Part shown: positions 1 through 7,299 of the stretch, one piece after another
How positions within the stretch are numbered: the stretch's first letter is position 1
How the letters are laid out: each line of letters starts with the position of its first letter
Assembly: GCA_964530165.1 (NCBI GenBank)
Contig: CAZGYE010000043.1
Coordinates: forward strand, 1 to 25,123
Source: CAZGYE01 sp964530165
GTDB taxonomy: Bacteria > Planctomycetota > Planctomycetia > Planctomycetales > Planctomycetaceae
DNA: 25,123 nt
Reading direction: 5' to 3'
The notes under the pieces: generated by a model
Seen by the model: only the letters and a program-made list of their open reading frames with translations
What the model was told of the DNA's origin: nothing
Database searches by the model: none
Made by a program: the position numbers and the translations under genes

Positions 1-2
1 GA

Positions 3-653
3 AAATCCAGGATTCATCTACTCATCCCTGGGCCTCCACCCCTATCGGGCCGGACCGGACTGGAACGGGCGTTCGAAGATCTGGCGCTGCGTCCGAACAT
101 CGTCGACGCGATCCTGGGCCACATCTACGATTTCCACTTCGAGCATCACTGCCGCCTGTTCGAGGCCGGGCGCGGACGCATCGACACGAGCTGGGTGGCC
201 GAGGACCTCGGCTCGCAGACCGGGCCGCTGATGAGTCTGGCCGCTTACCGCCGGTTCCTGCTGCCCAAGCAGATCAAGATGGCCGATCTCGCCCGCTCGT
301 ACGGCATCCACGTGATGTACCATACCGACGGCGCCGCTCGGCCGTTCCTGCCCGACCTGATCGACAAGGTGGGCATCGAGATTCTCAACCCCATCCAGTG
401 GCGCTGTCCGGGGATGGAGCGTGAGAGCCTGGTCGCCGAGTTTGGCGACCGCATCATCTTTCACGGCTCGATCGACAACCAGCAGACCTTGGCGTTCGGC
501 TCGGTCGAGGACGTCGTCGACGAAGTTCGCCGCAGCGTCGAGATCTACCGCGACGTGCGCTGGATCTGTGCTCCCTGTCACAACTTTCAGCCGGTCAGTC
601 CCACCGAGAACATCGTGGCCATGTACGAAACGATCCACGAACTCGGCGGCTGA
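3..653 (+). CDS. Uroporphyrinogen decarboxylase-like protein (URO-D/MtaA family), 3' part
   Basis: The frame is open from the left edge and stops with TGA at 651-653. The C-terminal two thirds reads as a URO-D-like domain: a conserved WVAEDLGSQTGPLMS stretch, then YHTDGA, LNPIQW, FHGSIDNQ and a terminal CAPCHNFQPVSPTEN. In this family these segments lie in the TIM barrel near the substrate pocket. True HemE and the methyltransferase-like MtaA/CmuA relatives share the fold. The DLGSQ and HGSIDNQ motifs fit the MtaA-like group common in planctomycetes, so haem synthesis should not be assumed. The first ~20 residues in this frame look unlike the family. Frame 1 gives a more protein-like start up to about base 60, so a frameshift near there is possible but cannot be judged at the edge. 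Confidence 0.85.
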   Translation, partial: KSRIHLLIPGPPPLSGRTGLERAFEDLALRPNIVDAILGHIYDFHFEHHCRLFEAGRGRIDTSWVAEDLGSQTGPLMSLAAYRRFLLPKQIKMADLARSYGIHVMYHTDGAARPFLPDLIDKVGIEILNPIQWRCPGMERESLVAEFGDRIIFHGSIDNQQTLAFGSVEDVVDEVRRSVEIYRDVRWICAPCHNFQPVSPTENIVAMYETIHELGG

Positions 654-656
654 ACG

Positions 657-698
657 GATTTGTGATTTTGGATTTGCGATTTGCGATTTGGGATTTTG
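657..698. repeat. Six tandem 7-bp repeats (GATTTGN type)
   Basis: Directly after the URO-D-like stop codon there are six adjacent heptamers: GATTTGT, GATTTTG, GATTTGC, GATTTGC, GATTTGG, GATTTTG. The tract is AT-rich against a GC-rich background and has no coding role. Similar heptamer tracts are, from memory, scattered between genes in planctomycete genomes. Function is unknown. Confidence 0.8.
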
Positions 699-737
699 AG
701 CAGCCGCAAAGACCGTCGTCACGGAGAAATCTAAAAT

Positions 738-870
738 CAGTAGTTCCAAATTTCGGTCACAATGTCGTCGGGTGGCCGGGCCTGACCAACGGGAAGGCCC
801 GGAAGTCGCGGATCTGGGCCATCGCTTTCGCTCTGACCCAGCCACCCACATTCGAAATCTGGAACTACTG
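738..870. repeat. Inverted-repeat element upstream of the symporter
   Basis: Bases 738-755 and 853-870 form an 18-bp inverted repeat with one mismatch (CAGTAGTTCCAAATTTCG on the left). The 97 bases between are GC-rich and themselves partly self-complementary, including GGGCC/GGCCC at about 778-800. The right arm ends immediately before the AAAAAGGAAAG ribosome-binding region of the symporter. It could be a MITE-like element or a structured 5' leader. No flanking duplication is obvious. Confidence 0.65.
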
Positions 871-887
871 AAAAAGGAAAGTCACCC

Positions 888-2765
888 ATGGATATTGCCG
901 CCGAGGCATTGCGAAAAACCAACTTCACGACGATCGACTGGGTCATCGTCATCTGCTACCCGATGATCTCCGTCGTGATCGGATTGGTGGTCAGGAAGTA
1001 CATCGTCAACATGAAGGATTTCGTCTGCGCCGGCCAATCGCTGGGCACCTGCCTGGGCATCGCCACGCTGACCGGAACCGAATTGGGCCTGATTACGGTT
1101 ATGTACAGCGCGCAGAAAGGATTTACCGGCGGGTTCGCAGCGTTTCACATTGCGCTGGCGGCCGGCGTGGTGACGTTCTTTGTGGGCGCGACGGGCTTCC
1201 TCTTGTACCGGCTCCGCTCCATGGGGGTGCTGACCATCCCCGAATTCTACGCCCGGCGTTTCGGCCGAAAAACGCGAATACTGGGCGGGATCATGATGGC
1301 GTTCGGCGGGATCCTCAACATGGGGCTGTTTCTGAAGGTCGGCTCGATGTTTCTGGTGGGGATCACGGGATTGACCGACCAGAACGTCCCCCTGCCGGAA
1401 GCGTGGGGCCTCCCGGCCATTCCAGCCTTACCGGCGATTATGGTGTTCCTCTTGTCGTTGGTCCTGATCTATACCTGTCTGGGCGGCATGCTCTCGGTGG
1501 TGTTGTCCGACTATGTTCAGTTTGTGGTGCTCTCCTTCGGTCTGTTGCTGACGACCTGCCTGATCATCCTCAAGTTGGGGTGGACCAACATCTTCGCCGG
1601 CATCGAACAGTTCATGGGCCCCAAGGGCTTCGATCCGACGATCGCCGAGGGTGGATTTGGCGTGGAGTACATCGTCTGGATGGGGTTCCTGGGCTTGGTC
1701 GGCTGCGGAGTCTGGCCGACGTCGGTCGCCCGCGCCCTGGCTGCCGAGAGCCCACGCACGGTCAAGAAACAGTTCATGTGGGCCTCGGTCTCTTATCTGA
1801 TCCGTTTCCTGATTCCGTACTTCTGGGGCATCTGTGCCTTCGTGTTCATTATGACCCTCGATCCGGAGTTGAAAGGGCAGTTCTTCCCGGCAGACGGAGA
1901 GACCGCCGTCAAAAACCTCTACGCCATGCCCATCTTTCTCGGCCGGATTCTGCCGCCGGTGATCATCGGCATCATCTCCGCAGGGATGATCGCGGCCTTC
2001 ATGTCGACGCACGACAGCTACCTGCTCTGCTGGAGTTGCGTGTTGACGCAGGACGTTGTCGCCCCCGTCCTTGACGCCGGGCTTGGCACCAAGGCCCGAA
2101 CCTGTTTCGCGGCGATCTTTGGCGATAGACTGGCCGCCAAGGCTCAAATCTGGTTCCCCACGGTTTTTGCCGTGATCTTTGCGGACAGCCTGAGCACGAA
2201 AGCCCGAATCTGGTTGACGCGGTTTTTCATCGTCGCCATCGGCCTATACGTTCTCTATTGGGGCCTGTTGTACAAGGGCAAGGAAGACGTGTGGGACTAC
2301 ATGGCCGTGACCGGGGCGATTTACTTCACCGGTGCGTTCGCCGTCGTGGCCGGAGGCCTGTACTGGAAACGGGCCAGTTCGACCGGTGCGGTGCTGGCCC
2401 TCCTGGCCGGCAGCGGAGCCGTCTTGGGCCTGACGCCCGTGCAGGACGGCATCGACGATTTTTTGACGAATGTGGCCGTGAACAGACCCTCGCTGGAGAA
2501 AACGATCCTGGCCATACCAGGCGTATCCGTGGATGACATCGAACCGAAACAGAAGGACCCGATTCTGAGAGAGTTCTGGGACCGAACCGATCCCCAGAAC
2601 CCTCGTTTGGTCCGCCAGACGATCCGTTTGGAGATCCCCAGCGCCCGGGTGGGCCTCATCAGCATCGCGCTGACGATCCTGGCCATGTTCTTCGGCTCGC
2701 TCTTCTTCCCCGACAAGAAACAGGCGGCCCCTGAGTCGCCCGAAACCCCGCGAGATCAATCATGA
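888..2765 (+). CDS. Sodium:solute symporter (SSS family)
   Basis: A 625-residue inner-membrane transporter of the SSS family (PF00474), which couples Na+ entry to uptake of a small solute. The N-terminus has a membrane segment at ~16-36 (DWVIVICYPMISVVIGLVV), followed by the usual series of about 13 hydrophobic helices. Family-like features are the GTELGLITVMYSAQKGFTGGF stretch near 65-85 and the SAGMIAAFMSTHDSYLL helix near 364-380. Start choice is supported by AAGGA about 8 bases upstream. The substrate cannot be read from sequence. A three-copy internal duplication at 2073-2243 enlarges a loop. The stop overlaps the next start as ATGA, so both are probably one transcript. Confidence 0.92.
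   Translation: MDIAAEALRKTNFTTIDWVIVICYPMISVVIGLVVRKYIVNMKDFVCAGQSLGTCLGIATLTGTELGLITVMYSAQKGFTGGFAAFHIALAAGVVTFFVGATGFLLYRLRSMGVLTIPEFYARRFGRKTRILGGIMMAFGGILNMGLFLKVGSMFLVGITGLTDQNVPLPEAWGLPAIPALPAIMVFLLSLVLIYTCLGGMLSVVLSDYVQFVVLSFGLLLTTCLIILKLGWTNIFAGIEQFMGPKGFDPTIAEGGFGVEYIVWMGFLGLVGCGVWPTSVARALAAESPRTVKKQFMWASVSYLIRFLIPYFWGICAFVFIMTLDPELKGQFFPADGETAVKNLYAMPIFLGRILPPVIIGIISAGMIAAFMSTHDSYLLCWSCVLTQDVVAPVLDAGLGTKARTCFAAIFGDRLAAKAQIWFPTVFAVIFADSLSTKARIWLTRFFIVAIGLYVLYWGLLYKGKEDVWDYMAVTGAIYFTGAFAVVAGGLYWKRASSTGAVLALLAGSGAVLGLTPVQDGIDDFLTNVAVNRPSLEKTILAIPGVSVDDIEPKQKDPILREFWDRTDPQNPRLVRQTIRLEIPSARVGLISIALTILAMFFGSLFFPDKKQAAPESPETPRDQS
2073..2243 (+). repeat. Three degenerate ~60-bp tandem copies inside the symporter gene
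   Basis: In-frame copies lie at 2073-2123 (51 bp), 2124-2183 and 2184-2243 (60 bp each). They encode GLGTKARTCFAAIFG, RLAAKAQIWFPTVFAVIFA and SLSTKARIWLTRFFIVAIG. The third copy looks like the normal family sequence (a cytoplasmic loop leading into a membrane helix). The first two are diverged duplicates that add about 37 residues. Confidence 0.75.
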
Positions 2766-2974
2766 CGTATTCCAACGACCTGCTATTGGCCAACTCTCTG
2801 CCGTTGTCGTTCTGGATCCTTCTGTGGAAGATCGTCCTGATCGGCGCCTTGGTGCTGTTTGGCTCGATGGCCGTGTGGGTCACCATTGGCGGCTTCCACG
2901 ATATCAAGCGCCTGTTTGCCGGAATGGCCAAGAGTCACCAGCAGGAAGCCGAAGAAACGACATCCGAGACCTGA
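2762..2974 (+). CDS. Small single-helix membrane protein coupled to the symporter
   Basis: A 70-residue protein with one strongly hydrophobic helix at about residues 17-43 (FWILLWKIVLIGALVLFGSM and onward), then a short basic/acidic cytoplasmic tail (HDIKRLFAGMAKSHQQEAEE). Its ATG overlaps the symporter stop in an ATGA, a standard sign of translational coupling. Small accessory subunits are known beside several SSS-type transporters, so a role in assembly or stability of that transporter is the simplest inference. I do not recognise a specific family. Confidence 0.75.
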   Translation: MTYSNDLLLANSLPLSFWILLWKIVLIGALVLFGSMAVWVTIGGFHDIKRLFAGMAKSHQQEAEETTSET

Positions 2975-3111
2975 CCAAACCAAGGAATGGGTCGGGCCAG
3001 GGGGAAAGGTTTCTCCGGCTTGCTCTGCAGGAGGGATTTGTTAGACTTGGCCACGGCATCAGAAAGTGGAATCAAGCAAAAGATAAGAAAACGCTGTGAT
3101 TTCAGCAGAGG

Positions 3112-3184
<73 letters not shown>

Positions 3185-3194
3185 CTGACTTACG

Positions 3195-4430
3195 TCAAAT
3201 GGTACTCAAACTGTACCCAGGTACGTCCGGCGTTTCGAGAAGGTTTTTCAACGTCTGGGCGTCCTTCTGCACGTCGCCCGGCGCGTAGTGTCGCCGGGTT
3301 GTCTCCCAACTCGCGTGACGCATCACCCGGCAGATCACCGACTGGGGCACTTCGGCGTCCAACAGCCGCTCAGCACAACTTCGACGAAGGTCGTGCGCCG
3401 AAGCGTACTTCGCCGGCCGGCCGGTTTTCTCGTCACCGTGGTAGACGACCACACCTGCAGCCTTGCCGATTCGTGAGATCACCTTGCCAACCCATTCGGC
3501 TGTCGGACGCCCGTGGCGCTGTTTCCGTCCGATCTTCGTCTCCAACGAGACCGGATCAAACGCCCAGCCGTACCGGCACTCCTCGGGCGTTTCGAGCAAC
3601 ACGGCCTCGAACCACGGCAGCAACGGGATTTCCTCCTCCGTGTCATTCTTCTGCAGGGCTGCGGGAATTCGCAAGACCGGCAACCGGCGTTTCGGCCATG
3701 CCGGGGTGATCATGTTGGGATCGTCCCACGAGACGTGCATCAATTCGTCAATCCGTAGAGCCGACTGCCAGAGTCCTTGCAGCAGATAATGCCACGACTC
3801 AGCCGCGACCTTGCCGACGATTTCCGGCGTCCTCTCCAACATTCGCTCGAACTCCTCGGTTGTGATCGGCCTCCCCTTCATGGCTTTCATCTTGCTGACA
3901 CGCACCTTGGCAATTCGCGGGACTGTCTCGATCCATCCTTTGAGGTGCGCCCAGTTGATCGCCGCCATCACTGACGCCATGTAGGCTCGGACCGTGTGAG
4001 GCGAACGCGGACGGTCTTTGCGACTGTCAACGCCAGCCAATAGCTGTGACTGCAATTCGTCGAGTGCTTCCCGTGAGGCGACGTTCGCGAGCCTTCGTGG
4101 TTTCAGGATTCGTTCGGCAATGTCGAGCCGGCTTTCCGTGTCTTTTGCCGACCCGTCCCGCAACCTGTCCAACCACAGCCGGCGATACTCTTCGCGAAAC
4201 TCATCCCACGGCATCTGCGGGCCGTAGACCCGCTTTGCCTTCACGGGCGTCTCGATGCCCAACAGCAACCGCGCCTCCAATTCCCGTTTCTGCTGTTCAG
4301 CGTCGTCTTCGTCCCGCGTGCCGATCGACACGCGGACCTCTCGCCTTTGTTCGGGGCAGAAGTACCGCAACTGGTACGGCCGGCCTCTTGGTCGTGCAAT
4401 TCGAACTTTTGGAATCCGTTTTCGTTTCAT
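3195..4430 (-). CDS. Tyrosine-recombinase integrase
   Basis: A 411-residue phage/island-type integrase that cuts and rejoins DNA at attachment sites. The N-terminal ~60 residues are basic and likely bind arm sites. Residues ~75-170 form the SAM-like core-binding domain. The C-terminal catalytic domain shows Arg226 (SALRIDE), Lys261 as a candidate lysine, His346-x-x-Arg349 (HDLRR), His372 (MRHAS) and the Tyr382 nucleophile (RRHY). All catalytic positions are present, so it should be active. The ATG at 4430 has GAGGAAAG upstream on the minus strand. The gene reads toward tRNA-Lys and stops 10 bp from it, the arrangement of an integrated element's end. Confidence 0.95.
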   Translation of the reverse strand: MKRKRIPKVRIARPRGRPYQLRYFCPEQRREVRVSIGTRDEDDAEQQKRELEARLLLGIETPVKAKRVYGPQMPWDEFREEYRRLWLDRLRDGSAKDTESRLDIAERILKPRRLANVASREALDELQSQLLAGVDSRKDRPRSPHTVRAYMASVMAAINWAHLKGWIETVPRIAKVRVSKMKAMKGRPITTEEFERMLERTPEIVGKVAAESWHYLLQGLWQSALRIDELMHVSWDDPNMITPAWPKRRLPVLRIPAALQKNDTEEEIPLLPWFEAVLLETPEECRYGWAFDPVSLETKIGRKQRHGRPTAEWVGKVISRIGKAAGVVVYHGDEKTGRPAKYASAHDLRRSCAERLLDAEVPQSVICRVMRHASWETTRRHYAPGDVQKDAQTLKNLLETPDVPGYSLSTI

Positions 4431-4763
4431 TGTCGCTTTCCTCGAATTTGAGTCTTTTGTTCAGAAGGAAGAAATCAGAATCGCGCGTTGGCGCGCACCG
4501 GCGGCGGTCTTGCGAATTGGGGAGTGCGGCCGAGCAACGGCCAAAAGACACATTGCAGCCCCGGTCGGGGGGGAGGTACATTTCCGTGAGCCATGCGTTC
4601 CAGCCATATTCTGGGATGCATCGGTCAGGGGCGTCAGATGTTTGCGCATCCGGCGTCCCGACTTTCTATCCTGTCGCGATTCCGCGTTCATGTCAACGTG
4701 CCGTCTGCCAATCTGTTCGTGGTGAGGACCGAAAATGGCCGCCGGTCGCCAAATTCGATGTTT
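4431..4763. other. Intergenic stretch, no gene supported
   Basis: This 333-bp stretch lies between the integrase start and the 3' end of the 4764-5201 gene. Open frames run through on both strands, but none shows a family motif or convincing codon pattern. A short GC hairpin (GCGCGTTGGCGCGC) lies near 4483-4496. It presumably carries the integrase promoter. Confidence 0.5.
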
Positions 4764-5201
4764 CTATCGCGATGCCGCCTCGGTGGCCTTCTGGGGCCGA
4801 ATCTGTGGGGAAGGCATCGGGAAGTTCTCCCGCAGAGCAACCATGTTCTGCCGCAACCGCTGTCGGCGTTCTTCGGAATAGCGTGGTCGTTTGTGCGGCT
4901 TCACGATCGCCGCCACAGCATCGAACTGGTCGAGGGGAAATTTGACCGTCTTCTCAAAATCCCCGTCCTGGACCAACTCGGAGCCCGAAAGCTCGGCAAC
5001 CTGCCTCGCGATGAAGCTGTGGTTGTCGATGTCGATCGCCAGGTGCTTCGTGCCGTACGGGTAGATGGTCCCGTACCGACACTCGATGGTATGTAGCCAC
5101 GGATCGATCAGGTCCCGCCACTTCCCGCGAGGGTCGATCACCGGGTCGAATGTGATCCGGTATCGGTCGCCAAATTGCTCTCGCAGGTCGATGCAATCCA
5201 T
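4764..5201 (-). CDS. Conserved-looking hypothetical protein of the island
   Basis: A 145-residue protein, starting at the ATG two bases after the stop of the upstream helicase gene (TGAGATGG), so it is the last gene of the same operon. A longer in-frame extension would overlap that gene by about 150 bp and looks like shadow coding. The core contains QFGDRYRITFDP, WLHTIECRYGTIYPYG and a C-terminal basic helix (KPHKRPRYSEERRQRLRQN). I recall similar small proteins (GDRYRV..., QDGD, DDFDAVA, K/R-rich end) in planctomycete mobile regions, but no function is known to me. No catalytic motif is visible. Confidence 0.75.
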   Translation of the reverse strand: MDCIDLREQFGDRYRITFDPVIDPRGKWRDLIDPWLHTIECRYGTIYPYGTKHLAIDIDNHSFIARQVAELSGSELVQDGDFEKTVKFPLDQFDAVAAIVKPHKRPRYSEERRQRLRQNMVALRENFPMPSPQIRPQKATEAASR

Positions 5202-5202
5202 C

Positions 5203-6246
5203 TCATCTTTCCGTGTCGGTCTGCTCTGTTGGTTCGCCGTCAATTCCTTCGGTGTCAGCGATTGCTGAGGAATCGACCGGGAGCCAGCCCTTCCGCTGGC
5301 CGATTCGTCGTAGGAGACCGCGCGATTTGAGGGAGACCAGAAGGTCACGAGTCTGCCTTTCCGAGAGACCGGCGCGGCTGGCGATTTCCGCCGATTTAAC
5401 GGCGGTATTCTCTAAGATATATCTATTAGGGTTTGCCGCCGTTATTTCGGTCAGGCACCGGAGGACAGCAGCCTCAGATGTGGACATCGGCTCCAATACG
5501 ATGTCTGAGAGCGGCAAGCCGCATTCCTCGTTTGAGAGGAGGATTACGGGGCAGCCGTCCGGTAGGATCCCACGTCCCCGTCCGACCGCCTGAACAAGTT
5601 CGGCACGTACACGTTCCCGGTGCGCTTCCCACCACTTCGCATTCCGGTAACCGCGACCCTCAACGATTTTCTTCTCTCCGGACTCCGTCGTCCCCTGCCA
5701 CCGAAAGTCGTCCCATTGTGGTTCCTCGCCGGCAGCATCGAATTCGCCGATCTGGATGAGACGTTGTTGAATCACGGTCGGCGAAACCCTCGGCGTGCCC
5801 ACGATGACGATCAGGTCGCACTCCTCGTACCAGTCGTTGCTCGAACGCTCTTCCCCACTGTGGAAGTACGCGATCTTCGTGATGCGATTCTCGAATTCAG
5901 ATTCCAGGGACTCGATGGCACGAACGTGCTTCCGGTGGCAGATGATTCCGACCCGGTGGAACTGGGGCATTGCAGACAAGACGGCTCGGATGATATTCCG
6001 CACGGTCTTGCCGCTTGTGCATTGCGTGATATCGCGGTCGATCTGAACCGCCTTGTGAAATAGTGCCAGTTCGCCATCTGGTGTGATGTCCTCAACCTTA
6101 CGTCTAAGGAGCCTGCTCAATGTGCCGACATCGGCCGTGTTGTCGCCAAAGACAACCGTCGCTGCTCGCGGGGGGCTATTCCGACGTACCGCAAGAATCC
6201 GTTTCTTTCGTTGTTTTCCCCTGTCTACTCTTTCCTGCTCCGTCAC
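5203..6246 (-). CDS. Helicase-like protein, C-terminal half (motif VI plus winged helix)
   Basis: A 347-residue protein read in a different frame from 6176-7294. It carries the second RecA-like half of an SF2-type helicase: VVFGDNTADVGTLSRLL, a strand with VGIICHRKHV, CDLIVIVGTPRVSPTVIQQR, and QAVGRGRG near 219-226 as motif VI. Residues ~257-325 resemble a winged helix (SAEIASRAGLSERQTRDLLVSLKSRGLL). I chose the GTG at 6246 because GAGGAG lies 7 bases upstream. A TTG at 6261 is possible but has no clear ribosome site. It is probably a separate subunit translated from within the end of the preceding gene, or one half of a frameshifted single helicase. The winged-helix linker contains one copy of the palindrome at 5397-5450. 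Confidence 0.75.
   Translation of the reverse strand: MTEQERVDRGKQRKKRILAVRRNSPPRAATVVFGDNTADVGTLSRLLRRKVEDITPDGELALFHKAVQIDRDITQCTSGKTVRNIIRAVLSAMPQFHRVGIICHRKHVRAIESLESEFENRITKIAYFHSGEERSSNDWYEECDLIVIVGTPRVSPTVIQQRLIQIGEFDAAGEEPQWDDFRWQGTTESGEKKIVEGRGYRNAKWWEAHRERVRAELVQAVGRGRGILPDGCPVILLSNEECGLPLSDIVLEPMSTSEAAVLRCLTEITAANPNRYILENTAVKSAEIASRAGLSERQTRDLLVSLKSRGLLRRIGQRKGWLPVDSSAIADTEGIDGEPTEQTDTER
5397..5450. repeat. Palindromic repeat, copy A (inside helicase gene)
   Basis: The 9-bp arms TAACGGCGG (5397-5405) and CCGCCGTTA (5436-5444) surround an AT-rich centre with the perfect palindrome AGATATATCT at 5415-5424. The flanks match copy B at 17426-17479 in the same orientation: 13/14 on the left side and 21/23 on the right (AGGGTTTGCCGCCGTTATTT). 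Confidence 0.7.
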
Positions 6247-7294
6247 GAGAGGACTCCTCAACGATCACACCCAAAGAGTGCAGATTGCCGGTGGCGGCGT
6301 CGATGACCACTCGCCAGGGTCGTGCCGAAAACTCGACTCTGGTTTCGCGGCAAGCTGCGAATATGATCGCCTCGATTCCTGGTGGGCGCGACGCGGTCGC
6401 CGGAGGATCAATCCGCTTCGTTTGGACGGCTGATTCGACTTCGCTGTTGATCCACTCCAATGTGCTGGCCAAGTGGCATAGGAAATCGTACTCATCGGTG
6501 GAAAGTGGAAGTTGACCGAATATTTCACCGTTTGGGTCTGGCTTTGTGGGGTTTTGAAGCAGGTACAGAAGGACTTCTTCGACGCGAGGAATGTCGGACA
6601 AGACGAATTCTTCCATTGGTCGAAGCATTCCGATAGCCTCCTCGTGTATGCAAATCAGTTTTCGCCCGTCCGCAACATTGCGAAACCCTCCGAAGGCCAG
6701 CCGTGCATGCGTTGCGATCGATACCTGGGCGTCCTTGGCACGCTGGACTTCGGCGAGGTATCCCGTCTGTTCACAAGTGGTTTTCGAGCGGCATGTACGG
6801 CAGATTGTCTGAACAACAGGCAGCCCCATTTCCTCTGCCATGTCGGCCTCCGGGTTGTCGCAGTTGGGATAGAGTTCCTGCCAACCCTCGCCGTAGCATC
6901 GCCTACAACTGTGTTTGCCTTTCTTCCCTTTGCATCTTGGACAAGGGACCGTAGTGCCTTCGGTGAGTCGAGCCGGAAACTTCTTGGCATCAACTCCCAT
7001 GTCCTCCAAGTCAAACTCGACTTCGGCACAGTTCTCGTGCGTGGGAAGGGCGATGACGCCACGCTCAGCCGTTCGCAGAAGCTCCAAATCGGCAAAAGTC
7101 TTGCCCGCGCCCGCCGGCGATCGGTCGAGGTAGATGCCAGGCTTGCCGAGCAGCTTCTTCCGCGCCTGCCGCAGTTTTGCCCGGTACGCGTCAATTTTGG
7201 TTGGATCACCCGCCGGCCCCCGGGGAACGTACACTTGCGCAGGCTCAATGTCGTTGGGATTGATCGCGGCCAGGAACTGTTTTGCAAGCGACAC
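6176..7294 (-). CDS. Helicase-like ATPase, N-terminal half, with DnaJ-type zinc motif
   Basis: A 372-residue protein. Walker A is PAGAGKT at 60-66. A motif-Ia-like strand is VIALPTHENC, and motif II appears as HEEA at 217-220 instead of DEAH. Between them is a cysteine cluster: CPRC-KGKKG...CRRC-YGEG at 118-137, which matches half of a DnaJ zinc finger. Cys145, Cys165, Cys168 and Cys174 follow, just before an A-x-V-x-x-A-THARL stretch reminiscent of the Fe-S region of XPD/DinG helicases. The GTG start at 7294 lies 5 bases after the primase stop. The longer upstream frame overlaps the primase and is unlikely. The last ~30 residues overlap the 5203-6246 gene and look non-globular. Likely role: unwinding during island replication. 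Confidence 0.75.
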   Translation of the reverse strand: MSLAKQFLAAINPNDIEPAQVYVPRGPAGDPTKIDAYRAKLRQARKKLLGKPGIYLDRSPAGAGKTFADLELLRTAERGVIALPTHENCAEVEFDLEDMGVDAKKFPARLTEGTTVPCPRCKGKKGKHSCRRCYGEGWQELYPNCDNPEADMAEEMGLPVVQTICRTCRSKTTCEQTGYLAEVQRAKDAQVSIATHARLAFGGFRNVADGRKLICIHEEAIGMLRPMEEFVLSDIPRVEEVLLYLLQNPTKPDPNGEIFGQLPLSTDEYDFLCHLASTLEWINSEVESAVQTKRIDPPATASRPPGIEAIIFAACRETRVEFSARPWRVVIDAATGNLHSLGVIVEESSRDGAGKSRQGKTTKETDSCGTSE

Positions 7295-7299
7295 ATGTC

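Noticed and set aside
1403..2147. Long frames on both strands inside the symporter gene
   Set aside because: Arg/Gly/Pro-rich shadow translations of a clearly real membrane-protein gene.
4046..4945. A 299-codon plus-strand frame running from the integrase into the gap
   Set aside because: Mostly antisense to the integrase, with shadow composition and no ribosome site. Nothing recognisable in the gap part.
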